NCBI GenBank assembly: GCA_020310875.1
Contig: CM035414.1
Coordinates: forward strand, 197,693,141-197,757,140
Reading direction: 5' to 3'
Length of the DNA: 64,000 bases
DNA from: Ceratopteris richardii
Lineage: Eukaryota > Streptophyta > Polypodiopsida > Polypodiales > Pteridaceae
The translations under genes were made by a program, and so were the position numbers. Below the pieces are notes generated by a model. It did no database searches. It was not told where the DNA came from and worked only from the letters and a program-made list of their open reading frames with translations. This document shows positions 56,150 through 64,000 of this stretch, in pieces; within the stretch, counting starts at the first letter, position 1; the number at the start of each line of letters is the position of its first letter.

Positions 56150-56840
56150 TAAGCAGACCCTAAGTGGTGCTGATGCAAAATTGTAGAGGTTGTAGAGGTT
56201 TCAAACGAAAAAGAGAGAAGATATCAAGTGGTGCCTCATCGTCTACAACTAGGACTCAAGGCGGTTCCTCAACAAGACTAGGTGGAGTAGAGATAGGAGA
56301 AGCAATGATGCAGGTTATCCCAATGTTGCGAATATGACCATCCACCTTCACAGAAGGTAAACTTGATGGCACAACTACATGTTGTGGAATTTTCATATCA
56401 CTTCTATCCTTGATTCATATGAACTATTGAAGACTATTCATGGGACTCATCATGAGCCTCAAGAAACGTGATCCAAATAATCTGAGTCAAACGATTCCTC
56501 CTAATGCAAATGTTCTATGTGATTTAAAATATAAAAACAACGTTGCACTATATTCTCTAGTTACAAGTACTCTTGATAGTGTTCTGAATCATTCAGCACA
56601 CTATCAAGGCGTGTGAAGCATGGAACATATTGAGAAATAATTTTGAAACTTGTAATCAGACAAGCAACCATGAGGCAAGCTTAGCGGAGCGGCCTAGTAA
56701 CTTGCTTTCAAACTATCTTGGAGTACACACATGTGGAGGATCTCTCAAATTTGAAGCTGAGTGTGTGGAGATATAGAGATGGAAAGATTCCCTATAAGTT
56801 AGGAATTACTTTTCCTAGGTTAAAGGCAATTACTCACACC
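56150..56840 (+). pseudogene. Copia family 2 gag (copy C)
   Basis: After the primer site: a basic start, SSGASSSTTRTQGGSSTRLG near 56228, a segment equivalent to ILDSYELLETIHGSHHEPQ with stops near 56400-56460, ALYSLVTSTLDSVLNHSAHY near 56545, and NNFETCNQTSNHEASL near 56635. Stops and frameshifts are present. At about 56840 the sequence passes into the LTR-like piece of the opposite-facing pol half, as in copies A and B. Confidence 0.75.
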
Positions 56841-56980
56841 TAGTGTGATTCAAATTTTGGTTGTTGAGGGAAGGATTCAAATTCAAATTTGATTTCTGAT
56901 TTCTCGTGCATGAATGATTTCTTCTCATGGTCCAAATTATTCTAAGGTTGAAGCTTTTATTTAAACACTCCCCCTCAAGC

Positions 56981-58123
56981 TTCAAGCTTGAATACTTCAT
57001 CCTAGCTCAAACAATCCAATGCCATTTTTGAACTTTGCTAACCTCCTGCATAGCCACTTGTCCTTTGTCTATCATCCTTGGATCTAACCCAATCACTATC
57101 TGTATAGTCTTTTACTTGTAATCCATCTTAAAAAGGATAAAATAGACCTTCATTGAGTGTTACATTGTCTCTTTGTTGCAAGTAAACGTGAAACTCTATG
57201 TGTGTGCATGAGTTGATGAAGCACACCAACTATATATGCTAGATTTGTTCTACGAATACTGGCATAGTTTAATGATTCAACCATAGACCTATATATAAGT
57301 GGATCTTGCACTTGATTACCTTTCATTGAAGTTGATTTTATATTCACCTTCATAGGATTTCTCAATGGTTTACATCCTCTAAGTCCAAACTTCTTCAGAA
57401 CATCCAAAATGTACTTCCTCTACATAAGACATGACATTTTTTTTTATATTACTTTAATACCTAGAAAGAACCTTCGATATCCAAGACCTAAGATCCTAAA
57501 ATCTATGTTCTCGATACATTATTCATAATTTCATGTAATGATTATGTCATCTATAGATAGAGATAATTATATAGATTGCTCACCGTCCTTGTAAAACAAT
57601 GATGGATACACTTTGCTTTGATTGTATCCATAACTCATTATATACTACACACATATTTGATTCAAAACCCTTTGGGATTCCTTGAGACCCTATAATGATT
57701 TCTTGAACCTGCAAACATAGCCATCCTTGAATTTATCTTCAAAACCTAATGGTTGGTCTATGTATACAACTTCCTTTAATTCTCCATTGAAGAATGCATT
57801 CTTCACATCAAGTGGGTACATCTTCCAATTCTTGCTTTTTGCAATTGCAACTATTCCTTTGATGGTAGTAATGTTAGCCACAAGGAGAAACATCTCCTCA
57901 TAGTCCAATCTATAATTATGAGCGAATACTTTGGCTACAAGCCTAGCTTTATATCTCGCAATACTTCCATATGAATGTTTTTTTTTGACTTTATAAGCAC
58001 TCTTGTTTCCAATTACTTTCATATCCTTCTTGCTTGGTACAAGAGTCTTTGTTATTTTCTTCAAAAGCCTTGATATCCTCCTGCATAGCTTCTTTCCACT
58101 CTTTGCTATGTGTTAGGTTTGTT
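56981..58123 (-). pseudogene. Copia family 2 copy C: RT and remnant RNase H
   Basis: On the minus strand, RT starts near 58108, and 58064-57690 (124 codons) is open: KKDMKVIGNKSAYKVKKKHS, YRLDYEEMFLLVANITTIKG, HPLDV-like YPLDVKNAFFNGELKEVVYI. The connection domain is at 57407-57150 (GLRGCKPLRNPMKVNIKSTS). RNase H is mostly deleted: the sequence jumps near 57058 from DRQRTSGYA-type to the last residues, and the polypurine tract follows at 56980-56968. At 58123 homology to copy A ends. Confidence 0.88.
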
Positions 58124-61100
58124 AAACGTGCGTTGCCATTAGAAACGTGTTTAAGCTCTTTTCGGGTTCTTGGGAGTGGAAGGGGTCTGAATAATCGAAG
58201 GCCCTATGCTTGATTTTCCCAATTAAACACTCACACCACAGTACCTTAATATTTAAATCTCTGTTAATATGAATTAATCTCGAAACTCTAGTTTGTTCTC
58301 TCACAGTTTCATTGTCTGTACTCAGACTATTACTAGCTTGTCCACAACCTTACCGATTACGCTCTGGTTGATATGTCCTCAACGCACAGCGCTAAAACTA
58401 TTCATTACCGTAATACAGACTCACAAGTCGTACTTAATGGAACAACGTTAAACACAATTGAAGATAATCAAACAAAAGCAAAATAACACAGTATTACTCA
58501 GAATTGTCCAACATAACACAACGGAAACTCCACAAAACGTATCACCCAGACAGACAGTCTGGCGATTCTTCTGGTTGTTACTGAAGCGTCCTTTCATTGA
58601 TTTATAAATGAATACAACTCTACGCAACGACCTTTCGGTTCGTGCGGAATATGAAAAAGAGCAAGGTTTACACTTGCCAATCCGGTGGCTTACACTGGCA
58701 CGCTGTCGCGGGGTTCATAGAAAGGAGGGAAAGCGACGGTCGGTGGATCAGGGCGACCGCCCAAAAAAATACGGCGCACGCAGAGTGCTTGGAGCAAGCT
58801 CAGGTAGAGTGATTATAATTTATGGAAACTCAAGAAAAGGTTTAGTGGTTCCAAAAGGTTTGCCCTTAATCAAACAATTTGCCAACTATGTTCTGAGCTA
58901 CATACGAAGTTTCAAGCCAACACAAATGTTAAATGATGGCACTCAAGAAAAAGAAAATCAAATTCATAAAACCTTTCGCAAAAGAGCATCGATATGTTTT
59001 TCTTTTCCCATACTTTATTTAAATAACTCATCACACACTCGACGGTTTTTGAATGTGCTTTGGTTTTCAGTATTTGCAATTAGTACAAGCAGATAGTATT
59101 CATAGGATAAATACTAGCAGTCAATTCTATGCAACTTTGGGACTGGTGGTTTAAACACAGATGACACTTATAACCGATGGTTAGAAGTTCAAAGATTCAC
59201 AGCATTAAGTATTTACCTCATCTTTTAGAATTAGCGTTCATAGAATGCAAGGCATCAATACAGTAATTCAGATGCATTCCAATGTCAAAGAATTGTACAA
59301 TCAGTACTTCCCAAATGTTGCTCTCTAATATTTCCCAACAAAAGATCATTCAGACACCTTATACTTATTAGTCGGGTGTGATCTAAAATCTAAACAATAA
59401 TGATGCTCAAGTTTACATGGCGATATATTTGGCATTATTTAAATTCAACGCAAGTTAACAACAATCATAATCTGAAACTAAAAGAATTGGCCGAAGTGTT
59501 TGATATTGGGTATAGTACGAATTAGCTCACAAGTATAGAATTATGGATGAAAGGTTATGGTTTAAAGGATTGAGCAGTTGTTGAATACAAATTTGTGGTC
59601 AGAAGTGCAGACTGTAGTCTAGAGTAAACAATAGTCCAAGCATGATCGAAATAGACAATTACCATAGGAAAAAAAACAAATGATTGCAAGAACCGAGCGG
59701 CACACTTCTTTCCTTTCCGAATTATTGACTATCAGTGAGGACTATTGAAAACATGCGCCGCCAGCTTATGATGTATATTCATATTTGTAGAGACTTAAAA
59801 ATAACTAATTTTATTCAATTAGAATTATTGTGCAGTAACTATATAGAAAACACTTACGAATGAACAATCATTACAAATGATCATCTGTCTTTGAAAGGTC
59901 GTTGAACTGCTTATACAGAGAAAACATATGATAAGTTGACTAAGCACAGTTATCAAGAAATATATATGAAAGAAGTAGAAGACATTAAATTATTATGCTC
60001 AGAACGAATGAAGAAAACAACCATATATAGGTTTGGATGTCATGAAAAACGAAGCTAAAAGATGCAGGTATGAGTAAAAAACGTGTCATCAAAACTTTTG
60101 ATGGACAATGAACTCATCAGAAACAGATAAAAAATATGTCATTAAAATGGACGATAAATATCGGGAAATGATATCAGCATCGTTGTATATCCCTCTGTGT
60201 CAGAGAGTCTCTGCGTGAGAAAAATATGCCCAAACTGTCAATCATCTGCTAGTCATCGTTTTCCCTCCATCTCTGGAGCATGTTTCCACAAATGTTTCCA
60301 CAAATTAGATGTGTGTGCAATCTCCTCTCTCCAGATGATCCCGTTTTTTGCTAAAGCACCTTGATCCGTCTGTCACAATGCCTCTTCGATAAAGCTCTAA
60401 TCGTTCTTACTATTGATAAGTCAAAAAGTTGCAAATAGAGTAAACATGCATAATATAGAAAAATCGGAAAGCTTTAATTGATCAGAGCGATGATGAAGGA
60501 GACATATATAATTCGGGTGATAGGGATAGAACAGTACAGCCTCATATGAGTGTTGCAAGCGTTTACGATGAGAAAAAAAAACTGGATCTACTTGGTCGCC
60601 CAATTGCTTTCAAGCTTCTTTCCATATAATTGTAAAAGCTTACCTTCTCCGGTCTGCGTAGATATCAGTTCTATATCATCATGCGATTTCTTCTGTCATC
60701 TCCTCACAAGCATGCTCCAGTGCATCTCTGAAGGTGATGCAGAAATCCTCTCAGATCGTCCTCCCTCCCGCATGCAATTGCTTCCTTAAGAATAGCGCAA
60801 GTTTTCTCCTCCTTTTGCCTCCTCTACGTATAAATCGATTAAGAGTGCATAAATTGCAGACCATGTCATAAGTCCATCTACATTAAATTTCTTTGATGTC
60901 CACACAAGCGCACAGAGCCGGGAAGAAAATCGCTGCCGAACTGCCGTCCTTACCTGTTCTCTGTATCCTCCTCACACCTCACGTTGTTTTCACTAATTTA
61001 GCAAACATCTCTCCAAATCCTCCAGCCGAAGAGAATCTTTCCTTTCCTGCCCTGAAATGTGCGGAGCTATTCAAACTTGTGCTGAGTATGCTCATTGATA

Positions 61101-62530
61101 TTTGTCGCCATCTCGAATAGCATTATGAGTCTTTTTTTAATGGGTTGCAATAGACCATTAAATGTCTCATCACCCATCACCTCCTACAACTACAACAGCA
61201 TGTGTAACATATCATAGTGCCTCTTTTTTCAATCGCAAACGCATGAAATGAACCTTGTTTCAACATTTGAAATTGAAAACCCACAAGAAACCAAAAACAT
61301 TGATATTCTTCCATGTGCATTGTGCTCTTTCCCTCGAGAGTTTTCATGCCCTTGAATTGTAAGCTCGGATTTTAGATCGCGACCACATCCACCCCCTCTG
61401 AACCTGTGCATCCTCCGGATGCGCCACCATCGATCTCGGTATCTGCAAATGATTGTGAAAATTCAAGTGCATGGGTTAAAGCAAATGTGCCTATGCACGA
61501 CCATGTAATAGGCCCTACATATGCATACTCTATGTGCATAAAAAATAGAATGGTGCAAATAAGGGAGGTATTAGGAATTCGGTGTTGAGGATTTACACTC
61601 AATTTTCATCATGGATATACAATTCAATACAAGTGCATTCACTCGTGCAACTATGGGTTTTAACCAAAATATTACTCGTGCTCTTTATATTTCATTTATG
61701 CATGTGTTAGGTGCATGAAGGAAAACAAAAATGGTGCAAAAAATCAAGGTTTTATGGTATCTAAGCAAGGCTCACATCACTCACAACTCCACTCTCTTAC
61801 AGATGCAATCACTCTCCCTTACTCAGAACTATTCTCTCTTATCACTCAAAACTTGCTTTATTATTTTTAAATGATATTTACCTATCTAATTGTGCAGATA
61901 GACGTGCTTCTACGGAATTTCAAAGACGTGTTTTCTATATATTTTTATATGCATATTTGGCATGCAATGCATCTCAAAGATGGTGCAAAGAAAAGATCAG
62001 GGTTAAAGCACGATAGCTAATGGAAAAGATTTTCACGACTTTGTTCTTTAGTCATCATCTCCGTTGGCTTCGCTTGATCATTCCTGCACTTATAGAAACT
62101 AAACAAATCATGAGAAACATCAGATCAAAATGACATTATATACATATGCAGTCCATGAAAGAACTTCAAAAACCATTTGCAATAAAACATAAGCATGCAA
62201 CTCGAAAGTGGTTGCCTCTATACAATCTCTCAAAACTCTAGATCTTCGATCAACTCCATATCAACACCTGTTCTCAAAACTGCATACGAGAAATTAGTAG
62301 CATCATATTCAAGAATCGCGTATTAAAAAACTTCATTCATTTGAACATTAAAAATATCTATTTGAATAATTTTGACTTCAAACCACTCATCCAACATGCA
62401 TTCATTACCATAGGTGTTCTCACTTTAATTTCTTGCATTTTTAGTTTTATTTGGTTTCTTCTATCTATCTTAAGATTAAAGCAAAAAACACAAGATATAT
62501 ACATTTTTATTTACAAATTTCCTTTTGGTA
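58124..62530. other. No recognisable gene or element
   Basis: AT-rich sequence. A frame of 162 codons at 58608-59096 (plus) has no recognisable similarity and mixed composition. A GC-richer patch at about 58690-58800 stands out. Other open stretches are short. I find no terminal repeats, rRNA or tRNA signatures that I could defend. It may hold divergent LTRs, introns or unique DNA. Confidence 0.5.
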
Positions 62531-62533
62531 TTA

Positions 62534-63997
62534 TTAATTCTCATTTATTAGGGTTTTTCCCTTCAGACCCATCTCCCTTGATATATGATCACTAAAGAAA
62601 CTGTGCTTCTTAAGAAGCCACCTTTGGATCGCATCAATCCGTGAATCATTTTTAAAAAGATTAGATATGTGGACAAGCCATTTCATTTGCTCGTCCATTC
62701 CTTGTAGGCTCGACTGGCATACATAGCTCTTAGAAAATTCAAGCATCCATGTTTCAATCGTTTGGGCATAGTCTCCTTTATTCATGATCCTCTCATGTGA
62801 GGTTACTCTTGATGAGTCAAACACACATGAATATAGAGTGTTGATTTTTAATATGCTTAAATCATCTTTAAAACTTCCGTGCAAGCATGGATTTTGATTC
62901 ATTTCATGCTTGGGATCATTTGAGGAAATATCTTCAATTGCATCATTTCGAATATGTTCTTCATCTTCATCGAAATAAACGTATTGATTAGATTCATTCA
63001 ATTCCTTCATCAAGTAGAAGTGAGCATCATGCTCAGATGATATTACATAATCATTTTTATCTTCCAATCTATCATGATTCCTTTCTACTTGAGTCCCATT
63101 AATTATGGTATCTGCTTCTTGTTCTAGTCTTTCCAGGAACTCTTCATCATTGTCTTTGTTATGTTCCCAAAATATTTCTCCCTCAATGTGAATGGAATCC
63201 ATATCCTCATAATCAACAAAATCTTGATCTTCAACTTCTTTATCCAAAATGCCATCATATGATTCTACATCCATCTCCATCAATTCTTTCTCGTTCTCTT
63301 CAGAGGATGTACTTATTCCACCTTCTTCAATTATTGATTCTTCAATCACTGATTCTTGCTCAAGAGTCTCATCATGTATGAGAATCTCAACATACGCATC
63401 CAAATCAACTTGAGCTTCATCGTTGCAATCGTTTGACTCAATAGTTTTACATTGGATATCCTTCAATGCTATACACGCATCAGATTTATCATATGTCACA
63501 ATAAACATTTCATCTGCCACTTTATGCTCAATTTCTTCAACGTGTGGACTCAACTCAACATGATTATTTTTGACATACATATCAGTATTTAGAGGAATGA
63601 TCAATGGTATTTTCTCATCCCCCTCATGTTCATTCATATTTCTCTCTTCATGGAATGTGGCATCATTTACATACATATCATTATTTTGAACTCCATCCAA
63701 CTTATCCTCTTTTTTATGTGTAGGATCTTTGTCCAATGTGATATTGCTCAAAAGAATATCAGTATCTTGATCTTGATCTAGACTATCGGTAGGATTAGAA
63801 TCATGCTTATCACCATCGCCATACATATCATTATCTAGAGGGCTTATCATTTGTACATCCTCTAGATTAGCATCATACTCATCTTCGTCATCACACATTT
63901 CAATCTCTAGAGGAATCATTATTTGCATGTCCTCCTTCATATAAGTAGGCTCATTTTCTTGCATCTCTATATGCATGTATAATGTGGATTTCTGCAT
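62534..63997 (-). CDS. Acidic protein of unknown function, 5' end outside the window
   Basis: 487 codons are open from the right edge to TAA at 62534. About 29% of the first 100 residues visible are Asp/Glu. Imperfect internal repeats carry an NDMYxx element (PLDNDMYGDG, NNDMYVND, PLNTDMYVKN). The C-terminal 110 residues are less acidic and better mixed (IETWMLEFSKSYVCQSSLQG; MKWLVHISNLFKNDSRIDAI). No catalytic or metal-binding motif, signal peptide or membrane segment is seen. Such acidic, repeat-bearing frames occur in plant gypsy-type elements and in unrelated nuclear proteins; I cannot choose. The absence of stops over 1.46 kb in AT-rich DNA argues that it was recently coding. Confidence 0.55.
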   Translation of the reverse strand: MQKSTLYMHIEMQENEPTYMKEDMQIMIPLEIEMCDDEDEYDANLEDVQMISPLDNDMYGDGDKHDSNPTDSLDQDQDTDILLSNITLDKDPTHKKEDKLDGVQNNDMYVNDATFHEERNMNEHEGDEKIPLIIPLNTDMYVKNNHVELSPHVEEIEHKVADEMFIVTYDKSDACIALKDIQCKTIESNDCNDEAQVDLDAYVEILIHDETLEQESVIEESIIEEGGISTSSEENEKELMEMDVESYDGILDKEVEDQDFVDYEDMDSIHIEGEIFWEHNKDNDEEFLERLEQEADTIINGTQVERNHDRLEDKNDYVISSEHDAHFYLMKELNESNQYVYFDEDEEHIRNDAIEDISSNDPKHEMNQNPCLHGSFKDDLSILKINTLYSCVFDSSRVTSHERIMNKGDYAQTIETWMLEFSKSYVCQSSLQGMDEQMKWLVHISNLFKNDSRIDAIQRWLLKKHSFFSDHISREMGLKGKTLINEN

Positions 63998-64000
63998 ATC

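Larger units (their letters stand above)
47066..57660 (-). repeat. Right arm of the large inverted duplication
   Basis: Reverse complement of about 28336-33698, interrupted by the LINE at 48778-54048. The right arm continues family 2 RT sequence to about 58123, beyond the point where copy B starts, so the source was longer than B. A 70-bp tandem duplication at about 48578-48672 exists only here. Confidence 0.88.

Noticed and set aside
58608..59096. A plus-strand frame of 162 codons
   Set aside because: Mixed composition, no recognisable domain and no supporting context. This length can occur by chance, so it is not called a gene.
62341..62595. A hydrophobic plus-strand frame of 84 codons
   Set aside because: It overlaps the end of the acidic minus-strand frame. 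The hydrophobicity comes from AT-rich sequence and there is no other support.

Overview
The window is nuclear DNA of a land plant with a large genome dominated by transposable elements. It holds Ty1/copia elements primed by initiator-Met tRNA, a CACTA (En/Spm) DNA transposon, a plant LINE with a DUF4283-type ORF1, a hAT transposase relic, and one relic of a plant LRAT/NC-domain gene. The species cannot be identified from the sequence; a gymnosperm or other large-genome lineage is only a guess. I found no clearly intact host gene. The best candidate for an intact long coding region is an acidic open frame running off the right edge.

Left part (1-18.3 kb): fragments of one copia family (family 1, LTR about 1.07 kb) lie among blocks of an unidentified repeat R, which carries a relic gag and many AATTCGTC motifs. 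One family 1 element spans 4812-14108, flanked by CCCCC. Its integrase is split by a 4.24-kb CACTA element (7690-11927; perfect 14-bp CACTACAA termini, CTA target duplication). The CACTA carries a 2-kb array of ATGCAT/CATGCA units, apparently inside an intron of its own gene.

Middle left (17.4-33.7 kb): copia family 2 relics occur as two tandem copies (A, B). Copy A is interrupted by a nearly complete family 1 element on the minus strand (20126-26427; two LTRs of about 1.08 kb, primer-binding site, polypurine tract, ATATA target duplication). Its gag-pol frame has two in-frame stops and a 78-bp in-frame deletion in the integrase. The family 2 copies share an odd layout: pol runs one way and gag with its LTR runs the other.

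Centre (33.7-47.1 kb): a decayed third copia (minus), a 5'-truncated LINE with a target duplication of about 20 bp, a hAT relic, an 85-bp tandem repeat, the LRAT-domain gene relic, a long TA microsatellite and an old LINE.

Right part (47.1-64 kb): 47.07 to about 57.65 kb is an inverted copy of about 28.34-33.70 kb, so the centre is the spacer of a large imperfect palindrome. After the duplication a 5.27-kb LINE (48778-54048, minus) inserted into the right arm. Its two ORFs overlap by ATGA and each has one in-frame stop. From 58.1 to 62.5 kb I recognise nothing. An acidic protein of unknown function is encoded on the minus strand from 62534 past the window edge.

Nothing here works as a pathway or operon. 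The content is layered mobile-element history: repeat R, then family 1 copia, then CACTA; and separately family 2 copia, then tandem and inverted duplication, with a family 1 insertion into copy A and a LINE insertion into the right arm.
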